Under the pieces are notes generated by a model, which saw nothing but the letters and a program-made list of their open reading frames with translations, made no database searches and was not told where the DNA came from. 64,000 bases of DNA from Novosphingobium sp. PP1Y (GTDB lineage: Bacteria; Pseudomonadota; Alphaproteobacteria; Sphingomonadales; Sphingomonadaceae). Location of the stretch: NCBI RefSeq assembly GCF_000253255.1, contig NC_015580.1:1687001-1751000 (forward strand), read 5' to 3'. The translations under genes were made by a program, and so were the position numbers. Positions 29,087 to 36,938 of the stretch are shown here, in pieces (positions within the stretch are counted from its first letter, which is position 1; each line of letters begins with the position of its first letter).

Positions 29087-29721
29087 CTTCCAGTCTCCGA
29101 TGCTGGCATAGGTTCAGCAAGCCCCGTGCCGCCGGGGGTGATGTCATCGACGGGCTTTTCGCGGATCTGTCTCAGCACCGGCAGCTGCGCGGCAGGGGAT
29201 ACGGGCTTTACGAGATAGCCGCCCACCACCCAGGTCGGGCGCTCCAGGATCGAATAGACGTAGCGGGGCATGAACAGCCGGTCGGGCCGCTGCCGGTCGG
29301 CATAGGGCAGGATCAGAGTGCGCACGGTCTCGCCGGATTTGAGCATGGGCGTTACCGGGGCCTCGATCAGGCCCTGGAGTTCGCGATAAACGCTGTCACG
29401 GTAGCCCGCGAAGGCGCCCGCTGCGTCGCGGGCACTTCCGCGCAGCTTGCGGGCAGCCTTGCCGCTATCGCGCAGCAGCTTCCTGTCGTTGGTCACGGCC
29501 GGATTCGAGCGCGCCTTTCGGTCCGCGCGGGCGTCCTCGTAGGCGTCCTCGGGATGGATGCACTGGCCGTGATCGGGGTTCTTGCAGGAGAACTTTTCCG
29601 GGTAGGGCGACATGATCGAGCCGAGCGAGGCGCAGCCGGAAAGCGAGGCTGAAAGAGCCATCAGAACAGGTGCGATCAGGCGCGTGGTTCGCGGCTTGGA
29701 ATATTCAGGAAGCAGGACCAT
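29083..29721 (-). CDS. traV: TraV: outer-membrane lipoprotein of the T4SS core complex
   Basis: 212 aa from ATG 29721, which has GGAGAAG upstream; an ATG at 29772 overlapping traB would add 17 residues. The lipobox is SLSGC with Cys30. TraV features are MSPYPEKFSCKNPDHGQCIHPEDAYEDA and VRTLILPYADRQRPDRLFMPRYVYSILERPTWVVGGYL. It forms the outer-membrane ring with TraK and TraB. Confidence 0.92.
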   Translation of the reverse strand: MVLLPEYSKPRTTRLIAPVLMALSASLSGCASLGSIMSPYPEKFSCKNPDHGQCIHPEDAYEDARADRKARSNPAVTNDRKLLRDSGKAARKLRGSARDAAGAFAGYRDSVYRELQGLIEAPVTPMLKSGETVRTLILPYADRQRPDRLFMPRYVYSILERPTWVVGGYLVKPVSPAAQLPVLRQIREKPVDDITPGGTGLAEPMPASETGR

Positions 29722-29771
29722 GGGGGCTTCTCCGGATGTTGAGCTGCGGTGCAATGAGGGAAAGCAGGGCA

Positions 29772-31082
29772 TCAAAATTGCGATCCCGCGCCGGGCTTGA
29801 TCTCGAGGGCAACGCCCTCCTGGATGACGACGACCACGTCCTTGGCAGCGCCAACCTCGACGATTGGCCCTGCCTGGCGGGCAAGATCGAGGTAGAAGTC
29901 GGTGAGCTTGTCCGAGGACTTGGAAAGCCCGCCTGCGATCCCGGTCTTTGCGGCATCGGCGGCGTCGAGCGAGCGCACCGTGCCGAGCGCCGAGGTCGAG
30001 GTCTCTCCGAAGGTATTCTCGACGCTCTGGCTGATCCCGCTGATGGTGCCGGCTATGAAACTGCGGGCAAGGGCGGCCCCGGCCCGCGTCACCACGCGGC
30101 CCGAGAGGCCCTTCTTGCCATCGGCATCGACGAAGAAGCCCTTGACCGGTTGATCGACGACGGAATGTTCATCGAAGTCGACGCACGAGAGGCTCACCAG
30201 CTGGACCTCGACCCGCTCCTTGGCGAGGCTGCCGGTGGCATTGCCGATGACGAAGCACCCGGAAAGGTTGGCCTTGACGTCATTGGGCAGGACGGCCGGC
30301 GCTTGGACCCGGGCGATGATCGGCTCCGGGTTCGAGGTTGCATCGCGGCTTGCCAGGGCATCAACGCCCGTCAGGAGCCGCGCCTTCATGAAACCAGGCG
30401 GTAAATAGATCGTCCGATTCTTTTTTTTCGAGTCCGCGGCCGAGTCCTCGGCGCCCTTGGGGATCACCGGGCTCGTCGCAGAACCGATCGCGCCAACCAC
30501 CTTCTCGACAGGCGGTGCAGGCGGGGCTGAGGGCGGCAGCGGCGGCATTGCTGTGATGGTGTCGGGAATGCCTTCGGGCGGGGGCGGAAAGGAGGGTATG
30601 TCTCCGTCCAGTGCCGGTGGCAGATCGCCCAGGTCTTCGCCGAGCGGCGGGACACCGGCCTGGCCCGGCGCCTTGCCTTCCTCGATCGCGGCGAGCCGGT
30701 CGCCCAGCAGCTTCTGGTCGTCGAGCACTTTCTTGAAATCGCCGCGCAGTTTCTCCTCAAGGCTGTCGCCGCGAAGGCCCGCGCCCATGTTGAGGGTCGA
30801 TGCTTCGGGCTTGTCGGTCTCGGGTTCATCGCCCGCGCTGCTGGCGGTATAGAGCGCGTAGCCAAGCAGCCCGACGGCGCCGAGAAGTGTTGCCTGCTTG
30901 ACGCGAAGGCGCGTGCCCGATCCGAGCGTGTCCCAGCGCGCGCGCAGCACATCGACAAGCGAGGGTTGCATCAGGTTCGTGTCGGGGCGCATGTCCTTGT
31001 CGGCTTCCCTGCCCTCGGGCTTACCTTCAGGCCCGCTTTGCGCTGGACGCGTGTTCCCCGGGCGGCGCATGTCATCGGTCAT
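29772..31082 (-). CDS. traB: TraB: T4SS core-complex scaffold (VirB10-like)
   Basis: 436 aa from ATG 31082 (ATGA overlap with traK). A cytoplasmic N-terminus is followed by one membrane helix (ATLLGAVGLLGYALYTA, about residues 64-80), a charged coiled-coil-like stretch (EEKLRGDFKKVLDDQKLLGDR), a Pro-rich spacer (FPPPPEGIPDTI, PPLPPSAPPAPP) and the beta-barrel domain (IYLPPGFMKARLLTGVDA, FFVDADGKKGLSGRVVTRAG). It spans from the inner membrane to the TraV/TraK ring. Confidence 0.94.
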   Translation of the reverse strand: MTDDMRRPGNTRPAQSGPEGKPEGREADKDMRPDTNLMQPSLVDVLRARWDTLGSGTRLRVKQATLLGAVGLLGYALYTASSAGDEPETDKPEASTLNMGAGLRGDSLEEKLRGDFKKVLDDQKLLGDRLAAIEEGKAPGQAGVPPLGEDLGDLPPALDGDIPSFPPPPEGIPDTITAMPPLPPSAPPAPPVEKVVGAIGSATSPVIPKGAEDSAADSKKKNRTIYLPPGFMKARLLTGVDALASRDATSNPEPIIARVQAPAVLPNDVKANLSGCFVIGNATGSLAKERVEVQLVSLSCVDFDEHSVVDQPVKGFFVDADGKKGLSGRVVTRAGAALARSFIAGTISGISQSVENTFGETSTSALGTVRSLDAADAAKTGIAGGLSKSSDKLTDFYLDLARQAGPIVEVGAAKDVVVVIQEGVALEIKPGAGSQF

Positions 31083-31864
31083 TGCCCCTCTCCCCTGCGG
31101 ATGACGACAAGGCGCGCGGTCTCGCCGGCCTTGAGGGCAAGCCGGTCGAGCGTGACCGCGAAGATGTTCACTCCAAGGCTCCGGTCGAGGAAGCTGCGCT
31201 CGTCGAGCGTCACGCTTGCCGCCGGGCTCACTAGGTATTCCGATGCCGAAAGCCCGGCGCCTTCGATCGCTACGCGTCTGCGTTCGGTCAGTGCAGTGCC
31301 GGGAAGGTCGGGTAGCGCGATCGTGCCCGAGGCAGGCGCTACTTCGGCGAAGCTTGCAGGCAGCCGGTCCTGCAGCATGGCAAGGCTGATAGAAACCGCG
31401 CGTTCTTCCTCGACCAGGGGGGCCAGGAGATCGGCGTTGGCCTTTGCGCGCTGGGGGCGCCCCGGGGCCAGGGTCACGGTTTGCGCCGGAATGTCCGAAG
31501 GTTCGGCATAGAGCGTGTAGATCGCGCCATTGCACGAGACGAAGAATTCCGAAGGGGTGGACACATAGCTGCGCGTGACGGCGCCCAGTTCATCGATTTC
31601 CTTCACCAGGAACTTGATCCAGGCGTCCGATCCGGCCTTTTCAACCGCGATCGCCTTCTCCGCGGAAAAGCGCACGTCCTCGATCTCGCCGCCCTCGCAG
31701 ACTACATGGTTGATGTCGTGGTTGGAGAGGTGGATGGTGCTCGTCTGGCCAGGCAGGACCATGATCGCCTGGGCCTGCGCTGTGACCGGAGAGGCGAGCA
31801 GGGCCGCGGTAAACAGCGCTGCGCCGCTGGCGCGCTTCGCGGAGCGCCTAATGGGTTTCAGCAT
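31079..31864 (-). CDS. traK: TraK: T4SS outer-membrane core secretin-like protein (VirB9-like)
   Basis: 261 aa from ATG 31864 (GAGGAAAAG upstream); it overlaps the traE 3' end by 17 bp. A signal peptide ends SPVTAQAQA. Mature features of TraK are IMVLPGQTSTIHLSNHDINHVVCEGGEIEDVRFS and the C-terminal FLDRSLGVNIFAVTLDRLALKAGETARLVVIRR. Confidence 0.93.
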   Translation of the reverse strand: MLKPIRRSAKRASGAALFTAALLASPVTAQAQAIMVLPGQTSTIHLSNHDINHVVCEGGEIEDVRFSAEKAIAVEKAGSDAWIKFLVKEIDELGAVTRSYVSTPSEFFVSCNGAIYTLYAEPSDIPAQTVTLAPGRPQRAKANADLLAPLVEEERAVSISLAMLQDRLPASFAEVAPASGTIALPDLPGTALTERRRVAIEGAGLSASEYLVSPAASVTLDERSFLDRSLGVNIFAVTLDRLALKAGETARLVVIRRGEGQ

Positions 31865-32486
31865 CGAACTTTTCCTCGGAAAGGCGGGTGAGCCAGAAGC
31901 GGCCGTTGTCGATCGCGTAACCGATCCGGAAATTGCCGCGGAACTTGCGGATGACACCGCCGATGATGCGCACCTTCTCGACCGGCACGACGATCTCGGT
32001 CTTGTCCCAGGTCACGGGTTGGTCGGTGCGAATGTAGGTCGCGATCGATAGCGTCGGATTGTTCGCGAGCTCGTCGAGAATGGCGTTGAGACTGTCGCGA
32101 AGGCCATTGTAGGCGCTCGGGTGCGCGAGGCTCAGGAGTTCCTGGAACTGGCGGTCGGCGCTGTAGGCTGAATAGGTCCCGGCAAGACTCACCACGTTGC
32201 GGGTCATCGTGCGCAGGTACCCCGGGGAGGGCGTATTGCCGGTGACGTAAAGATCGCCGCCCGATCCGAAAGGCACGATCACCGTGCGCTGGTTCTGGTT
32301 GGTGGTGTAGAGCAGCATGCCCAGAACTGCGGTCACCCCCAGCGTTCCGAGAATCGCGAATTTGAGGAGCCGGTTTTCCTCGAAGAGGTTGGCCGAGCCC
32401 TGCAGGTAGCGGTGGATGCCGAAGCTTGCCGGTTTGCCGGCGAGCGGATCCTGGCCCGCATCCTTGTCCTTGCTGAACAATGCCAT
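31848..32486 (-). CDS. traE: TraE: inner-membrane T4SS protein (VirB5/B8-like role)
   Basis: 212 aa from ATG 32486. One membrane helix near the N-terminus (LLKFAILGTLGVTAVLGMLLYTT) and a periplasmic domain with GYLRTMTRNVVSLAGTYSAYSADRQFQELL and VRIIGGVIRKFRGNFRIGYAIDNGRFWL, characteristic of TraE. The upstream in-frame extension is a shadow of traL. Confidence 0.92.
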   Translation of the reverse strand: MALFSKDKDAGQDPLAGKPASFGIHRYLQGSANLFEENRLLKFAILGTLGVTAVLGMLLYTTNQNQRTVIVPFGSGGDLYVTGNTPSPGYLRTMTRNVVSLAGTYSAYSADRQFQELLSLAHPSAYNGLRDSLNAILDELANNPTLSIATYIRTDQPVTWDKTEIVVPVEKVRIIGGVIRKFRGNFRIGYAIDNGRFWLTRLSEEKFDAETH

Positions 32487-32494
32487 CACTGGTC

Positions 32495-32761
32495 TCACTC
32501 GAAAAAGCGGGTCTGGGTCGGACCCGGGTAGTGACGAAAGCGTACGAGGCCCCAGCGCCAGGCGAGATGGGAGAGGAACCCGCGCGGCCGGGCCCGCTTC
32601 CAGGGGATGAAAAGGAGAAGGGCGCCGATGAGCGTCCATCCGACGATCCCGCTGACGATGGCGGCGACGAAGATCGTCGACATGACCAGGATGAACTCGT
32701 CCGAGCCGAACCATAGGATCTGGACCGGGCCGTGCAGATACTGGGGCAGACGTTCGTCCAA
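32495..32761 (-). CDS. traL: TraL: small inner-membrane T4SS protein
   Basis: 88 aa (F TraL is 91). Two hydrophobic stretches (ILVMSTIFVAAIVSGIVGW and TLIGALLLFIPW) and the C-terminal GFLSHLAWRWGLVRFRHYP, which matches the GxLxHxxYW tail of TraL. It lies 8 bp before traE, as in F. Confidence 0.9.
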   Translation of the reverse strand: MDERLPQYLHGPVQILWFGSDEFILVMSTIFVAAIVSGIVGWTLIGALLLFIPWKRARPRGFLSHLAWRWGLVRFRHYPGPTQTRFFE

Positions 32762-32915
32762 TGCCCTTCTCCTCCTGCTTCATGACACCTGTCGCCAGGC
32801 GCCATTGTCCAAAGGCCGGGGATCGGCCTTCAGCCTGGGGCGCGGTGCGCGCCCAATCCAGAACACCGGAAGGCCCGAACCACGGGGAAAGTCCGGGCGC
32901 GGCGCGCACCGCATG

Positions 32916-33242
32916 TCAGATCACCATTCCAAAGGTCTGGAGGATGGTGTCCGACTTGATCAGGCAGACCGCGGCAACGATGGTCGGGATGCCGACCATG
33001 ACGTTGGAAAAGAGCCGCGAGACGCCGAAGAGGAAGGCGGCGACGCCGCCGACAAAGCCGAGCGGGCCCTTGACGCCCTTGTTCACGACGATGTCGTAGA
33101 TGTCGTAGCCAAGATCGCCTGTGGCAGGAGCCGTGAAGGCGTGGGCGCCGGTGCTGAAAAGCACCATGAGGGCGAGGGGGACGCCAAGATTGGCGAGCAT
33201 GTTGGGGACGGCGACGGCATTGCGCCTGAGTTTTGGGATCAT
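32916..33242 (-). CDS. traA: TraA: F-type propilin
   Basis: 108 aa from ATG 33242 (GGAG upstream). A long leader ends with a hydrophobic stretch and ALA-like site (VPLALMVLFSTGAHA), leaving a mature pilin of about 73 residues (starting FTAPATGDLGYD) with two hydrophobic helices (GPLGFVGGVAAFLFGVSRLF and MVGIPTIVAAVCLI). This is the length and layout of F-like pilins. Cleavage could be by LepB or by the S26 peptidase of the same operon. Confidence 0.88.
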   Translation of the reverse strand: MIPKLRRNAVAVPNMLANLGVPLALMVLFSTGAHAFTAPATGDLGYDIYDIVVNKGVKGPLGFVGGVAAFLFGVSRLFSNVMVGIPTIVAAVCLIKSDTILQTFGMVI

Positions 33243-33426
33243 TGTTTGTGCTCCATCAGATGGGAGCCGCCCGGGCATGAGCCTTTCGGCATCGATGGAA
33301 TATCGCTGCCTGCCGGCGCTCGCGGTGGGCGGCTCCATGAGCGCCGCGCGTGCCGGCATTCCGGTCCGCCGCGCCGCGGCATCCACGGCCGGGCAGCTGG
33401 CGTCCGCCAAATGGGGAGAGGCATGT

Positions 33427-34269
33427 TCAGCGCGCAGCATTGGCGCTGGCCTTTTCCGTGTCCTGCCGGCCTTCGAGAAACGCCTCGAGTTCGGCCTGCT
33501 GGAAGCCCGGGATGAGCTTGCCGCCTGCGATGAGCGTTGGCGTTCCGCCAATGCCCATGGCCTTGACGAGCCCGGCATCGTCGGCGACGCGCGCCTTCCC
33601 TTCCGGGCAGGTCAGAAGAGTGCCTGGGGCCGCACCGGCGTAGATCGCATGGAAGGCGGCGGCCTGGTCTTTTGAGCACAGGATATGCTCGGCCTTGGCT
33701 GCGGAACCGGGGTGAATCTGGCTCACGAAATAAATGAGCCGCCGTACAGGTTTGCCTTCGGCGGCCTTGGCTGCCCAAAACCTGTCCAGAGCACGGCAAT
33801 AAGGGCAATCGGGGTCGGTGAACTCGATCACGGTGGGGGCATTGTCCGGCCCGATGGCGAGCGCCTTCTGGGGATCTATGAGATCGAAACGCTTCCTGGC
33901 GCTGGCCTGCTGGGCAAGCGCGGTCACATTGAGGCCGTTCTTGTCGTAGACGGTCCCGAAGACGATGTGGCCGCTGGCCGGGGCATAGTAGATCACCCGT
34001 CCGCCCGCGAAGGCCTGGTAGATCGCGCCCTTGATCGGCGCGGGGCCGAAGTCCTCGAACGCGAGGTTGGTGAAGGTCTGGTGGAGCTGGCGCTGCGCGG
34101 CTTCGGCTGCCTGGCTCAGTATCTGGGCATCATTGCCGGTCGCTGCCGGTTCTGCTTGTGCCAGGGTGGGCGCGGCCGTGCTCATCAGGCTCAGGGCAGC
34201 CATCGTGCTTACGGCCAGCGTGCTCATTGCCGATCGGATCAGGCAGGCGGCCTTGAAGGGAAGGGGCAT
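33427..34269 (-). CDS. DsbC-like periplasmic thiol:disulfide isomerase
   Basis: 280 aa from ATG 34269 (AGGAG upstream), with a signal peptide ending APTLAQ. It has a DsbC/G-type dimerisation region then a thioredoxin domain with CPYC in VIEFTDPDCPYCRALDRFW and a cis-Pro in GIGGTPTLIAGG; a second Cys pair lies at about residues 205-225. Such proteins accompany F-type T4SS and probably isomerise disulfides in cysteine-rich TraN, TraU and TraH. A 184-bp gap with no gene separates it from traA. Confidence 0.88.
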   Translation of the reverse strand: MPLPFKAACLIRSAMSTLAVSTMAALSLMSTAAPTLAQAEPAATGNDAQILSQAAEAAQRQLHQTFTNLAFEDFGPAPIKGAIYQAFAGGRVIYYAPASGHIVFGTVYDKNGLNVTALAQQASARKRFDLIDPQKALAIGPDNAPTVIEFTDPDCPYCRALDRFWAAKAAEGKPVRRLIYFVSQIHPGSAAKAEHILCSKDQAAAFHAIYAGAAPGTLLTCPEGKARVADDAGLVKAMGIGGTPTLIAGGKLIPGFQQAELEAFLEGRQDTEKASANAAR

Positions 34270-34537
34270 GGTGCGTGCTCCTGAATAAGGAGGGTGTGGG
34301 CGAGTTCAGAAGAGCGGGATCGAGGCGGATCGTGCTGCCGAGCGGAACCAGCGGTGGCGGCGCATCGGCGCTGCCATCAGCTTCAATCCGCTCTATCGTG
34401 AAACCGTCCGATGTGGCGACGATGCGATAATGCGGAAGAACGGGAGGGGGCTGATCGGGGGGAGCACTCCCGGCACAACCGGCGAGCGTGAGCACGACGA
34501 TCGCGGTGATGGTCGACAGGTGCTTGGAAGTGAACAT
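34130..34537 (-). CDS. Small lipoprotein, first gene of the tra operon
   Basis: 135 aa. A clear lipoprotein signal (ITAIVVLTLAGC, Cys21) is followed by a Pro-rich linker (PPDQPPPVLPHY). Residues up to about 82 (IVATSDGFTIERIEAD, LVPLGSTIRLDPALL) look like folded protein. The rest of the frame runs 140 bp into dsbC in another frame and is low-complexity, so the true C-terminus may be unusual or altered by a frameshift. No family recognised; position resembles that of small T4SS lipoproteins. Confidence 0.6.
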   Translation of the reverse strand: MFTSKHLSTITAIVVLTLAGCAGSAPPDQPPPVLPHYRIVATSDGFTIERIEADGSADAPPPLVPLGSTIRLDPALLNSPTPSLFRSTHHAPSLQGRLPDPIGNEHAGRKHDGCPEPDEHGRAHPGTSRTGSDRQ

Positions 34538-34845
34538 CTCTCACATGGCCTCCTTTTCCGGTAAGATGCTGCGCAAGCAGCTGATCTCCGGTTCCTGGAT
34601 CGGGCTCGGGCAGAAAGCTTCGGGCGTTATCGGATGGTGATTGCCGTCACCCCTCGTCGGGATGGCTTGAGGTGAACCGATGATGCGGATCCCGGCAACG
34701 GGCAGGGCACTGACGTGCCTGTTTCGGCATCTGCGTGCCGATTGCGGCACGGACGTGCCGGAAATACCTGCCAAATTGGCAGGAAACTTGGGTCGCAGGC
34801 CGTCCTATCAATGGCCCACGGTGCGAATCACTCGGAGCAGGTCGC
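34538..34845. promoter_or_regulatory. Divergent control region of the tra operon with nested inverted repeats
   Basis: This 308-bp gap contains three overlapping repeats. GGCAC/GTGCC is at 34706-34719. CGTGCCG (34734-34740) and CGTGCCG (34754-34760) can each pair with the same CGGCACG (34745-34751), giving mutually exclusive hairpins with loops of 4 and 2 nt. A separate palindrome CCTGCCAAATTGGCAGG is at 34767-34783. The layout fits an operator cluster or an attenuator controlling the conjugation operon (minus) and/or the gene at 34846 (plus). Confidence 0.6.
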
Positions 34846-35253
34846 ATGGCTGCGCGTTCATCGAGAACCTACAAATTGAGGCTGTCGGACAGAGGGATCG
34901 ATCTTTTCCTGGATTGTCACAGCCGCCTCGCCCATCTCCTTCGCGAGTTCCCGCCCTATGGCGCAACACTCCATGTCGCGGTCATGCTGCTCGATCGCAT
35001 GGAGCCTTGCGACCTCGCTGGCGAAGTGGCCGACCCGCGATGTGACCGGCTTGCCGGCAGTCATGTGCGTTTCGTGGGATCATCGTCGCAGCTGGCCGAT
35101 ATCACCCAAAGGCTGATGGGGCGTATCGATGCCTCGGATGAGCCAACCTCGGTCACGGCTATCGGGCGGTTCTATCTTGCCGGGCTATTGGTCTTTGAAA
35201 GCAGCGAAGATCACCGCCTTCTCGAGGCGTACCGCAGGACAAGGGACGCGTAG
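34846..35253 (+). CDS. Uncharacterised protein divergent from the tra operon
   Basis: 135 aa from ATG 34846, preceded by GGAGCAG; the upstream in-frame extension would translate the inverted repeats. It is soluble and mixed-charge, with no recognised domain. The N-terminal ARSSRTYKLRLSDRGIDLFLDCHSRLAH might be helical and DNA-binding, but no motif is certain. It is followed by a helix-turn-helix gene in the same direction, suggesting a small regulatory unit. Confidence 0.6.
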   Translation: MAARSSRTYKLRLSDRGIDLFLDCHSRLAHLLREFPPYGATLHVAVMLLDRMEPCDLAGEVADPRCDRLAGSHVRFVGSSSQLADITQRLMGRIDASDEPTSVTAIGRFYLAGLLVFESSEDHRLLEAYRRTRDA

Positions 35254-35294
35254 GATATGTCAGGAAGCACCTTGGCGACCTGTGGAGATGAAAC

Positions 35295-35582
35295 ATGAGC
35301 GCATATGCAAGCATCAAGCAGGGCTTCAACGAAGCCCTGGTGTTCGCTGAAGGACATGCTTCGGACGCCGTTGTCCGTCAGGTTGAAGTTCAGGGCGCCG
35401 ATGTCGCTCTGATCCGGGCAAGGACAGGCCTGTCGCAAGGGGCGTTTGCGCGCTGTATCGGCGTCACCAAACGAACTTTGCTGAATTGGGAACAAGGCTG
35501 CCGCCGTCCTACAGGGCCGGCCCAGGTGCTGCTGGCCTTGATCGCCAAACGCCCCTCGCTTGTCGGCGAACTCCTGCGCTAA
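35295..35582 (+). CDS. Helix-turn-helix protein, NadS/HigA-like
   Basis: 95 aa. The C-terminal half is an XRE-type HTH (VALIRARTGLSQGAFARCIGVTKRTLLNWEQGCRRPTGPAQ). The arrangement of a short N-terminal region (FNEALVFAEGHASD) plus C-terminal HTH is like NadS and some HigA-type antitoxins. No toxin gene is adjacent, so it is probably a repressor acting on the tra control region or itself. Confidence 0.8.
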   Translation: MSAYASIKQGFNEALVFAEGHASDAVVRQVEVQGADVALIRARTGLSQGAFARCIGVTKRTLLNWEQGCRRPTGPAQVLLALIAKRPSLVGELLR

Positions 35583-35628
35583 ACGGGCTATCGCTTTCAA
35601 AAATTTCATCAATATTTTTGCAATTCTA

Positions 35629-35637
35629 CCAAATTGG
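35629..35637. promoter_or_regulatory. CCAAATTGG palindrome upstream of the XRE/GntR pair
   Basis: The 9-bp palindrome CCAAATTGG in an AT-rich stretch 100 bp upstream of the XRE gene. The same core is the centre of the 17-bp palindrome at 34767-34783, and CAAATTGG recurs at 36892-36899 before the lasso precursor. It may be a shared operator. Confidence 0.4.
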
Positions 35638-35736
35638 GAACGATGGATGATTGATTTAAGGCGTAATTAACACCAGCCTTGGCGCTGTCGGATTGTGTAT
35701 CGGAAGGCTTTGAGCGGCTGTCAGGGGATCCCGGAC

Positions 35737-36165
35737 GTGGCCAATCAAAAGCATCACCGCACAAATGAAGAAGATATTCTGGACGAGATCAAATTGATCT
35801 CCGGAAAGTGTATCGAGGGACGGCGCAGGATGGAACGAATTACGCAGGCCCAACTGGCGGCCGAAGCAGGTATTGGCATACGCTGGCTGCGCGAAATTGA
35901 AGCCGGCAGTCCCAAGCCGTCGATCGAGGACCACCTTCGCTGCGCCGCCCGCCTCGGCCTCCCTGCTGGCTACTTCTTCCTGCCCATGATGTTCCTGCAG
36001 AACCGGCGGTCTTTCCCGGCTGACCTGCTCCATGGCGACATGAACCGGCTCCAGGAGCACTGCATCGAATACATCATCGAGGATTACTACCTGGGAGCGG
36101 TCATTCGCAAGGGCCGCCGCGCGAGCGTCCCGTTGGATGATGCTTCTCCGCGTGGCATTGAGTGA
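35737..36165 (+). CDS. XRE-family transcriptional regulator
   Basis: 142 aa if started at GTG 35737; GTG 35695 would add 14 residues, and neither start has a strong ribosome-binding site. The HTH is in RRRMERITQAQLAAEAGIGIRWLREIEAGSPKPSIEDHLRCAARLGLP. The C-terminal part (YFFLPMMFLQNRRSFPAD, EYIIEDYYLGAVIRKG) is not recognised. Its stop is 9 bp before the GntR gene, so they form an operon lying directly upstream of the lasso precursor and could control it. Confidence 0.78.
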   Translation: MANQKHHRTNEEDILDEIKLISGKCIEGRRRMERITQAQLAAEAGIGIRWLREIEAGSPKPSIEDHLRCAARLGLPAGYFFLPMMFLQNRRSFPADLLHGDMNRLQEHCIEYIIEDYYLGAVIRKGRRASVPLDDASPRGIE

Positions 36166-36174
36166 CGCGGCGCG

Positions 36175-36792
36175 ATGTCACCTGAAGCTGTCGCTGCCGA
36201 GCGGGTCTACCGGGGGCTCAAGCGGGTCATTCTCGAGGGGCAGTTCGCGCCCGGCACCATGCTTGTCGTTACCACCATTGCCCGGGAATTCGGGACCAGC
36301 ATTGCTCCGGTCCGCGACAGCATGCAGCGGCTCGTGGGCGAGCGCCTGCTCGATCTGCACATCGGCGGGGGCTTTCAGATGCCGCGCCTCACTGCGGGCG
36401 GGCTCGCTCACCTTTATTCATGGCACCAAGATCTGATCAAACTTGCGCTCAAATTCCGACGATCCGGCACTTCGTCGAGCGACTATCAGCCAGCTTTTCC
36501 ATCGATCAGTGACGACGACACACATGCACTTGCCGAAGCGACGGCAGAACTGTTTCTTCACATTGCCAGCTATTCGGGAAATCCCGAGCATGTCGAAGCC
36601 GTTCGCTCCGTTGGTCAGCGGCTTCACGCGACTCGCATTCGCGAAGCGAGGCTCTCCAACCGGCTTCGTGAACTCGAACGGATATGGGAACTGGCCGGTT
36701 CAGGCCCGCTACGTGACGCACAGGAAGCGATCCGCCGCTACCATCGCCGGCGATTGCGGCAAGTTTCGAGGCTCATTCCTTCCGAGGATTAG
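36175..36792 (+). CDS. GntR-family transcriptional regulator (FCD-like)
   Basis: 205 aa. The N-terminal winged helix (AAERVYRGLKRVILEGQFAPGTML, IAREFGTSIAPVRDSMQRLVGERLLDLH) is classic GntR; the all-helical remainder is compatible with an FCD ligand domain. It may bind the inverted repeats before the lasso precursor 190 bp downstream; this is inferred from position. Confidence 0.85.
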   Translation: MSPEAVAAERVYRGLKRVILEGQFAPGTMLVVTTIAREFGTSIAPVRDSMQRLVGERLLDLHIGGGFQMPRLTAGGLAHLYSWHQDLIKLALKFRRSGTSSSDYQPAFPSISDDDTHALAEATAELFLHIASYSGNPEHVEAVRSVGQRLHATRIREARLSNRLRELERIWELAGSGPLRDAQEAIRRYHRRRLRQVSRLIPSED

Positions 36793-36879
36793 GACTGAAA
36801 TCCACGCCAGGATGGTAGAAAACCCGGTACTCCATAGAGATTTCTTCCCAATTCACATGGAAATGAATGAGTATTTCAG

Positions 36880-36910
36880 CTTATAAGAACTCAAATTGGA
36901 AACTTATAAA
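36880..36910 (+). promoter_or_regulatory. Probable promoter region of the lasso operon
   Basis: An AT-rich stretch with two copies of CTTATAA (36880-36886 and 36903-36909), 23 bp apart, with CAAATTGG (36892-36899) between them. TATAAA-like elements suit a -10 box. No convincing -35 is visible. Confidence 0.35.
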
Positions 36911-36938
36911 ATCGAAGTTTCGCGCAACATCGCGATAT

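Noticed and set aside
26591..29218. 875-codon plus-strand open frame
   Set aside because: Exact antisense of traC, which has Walker motifs and operon context; the plus-strand translation has no domain.
34541..34774. 77-codon minus-strand ORF upstream of the lipoprotein gene
   Set aside because: It would translate the inverted-repeat control region, has no ribosome-binding site and no protein-like features.
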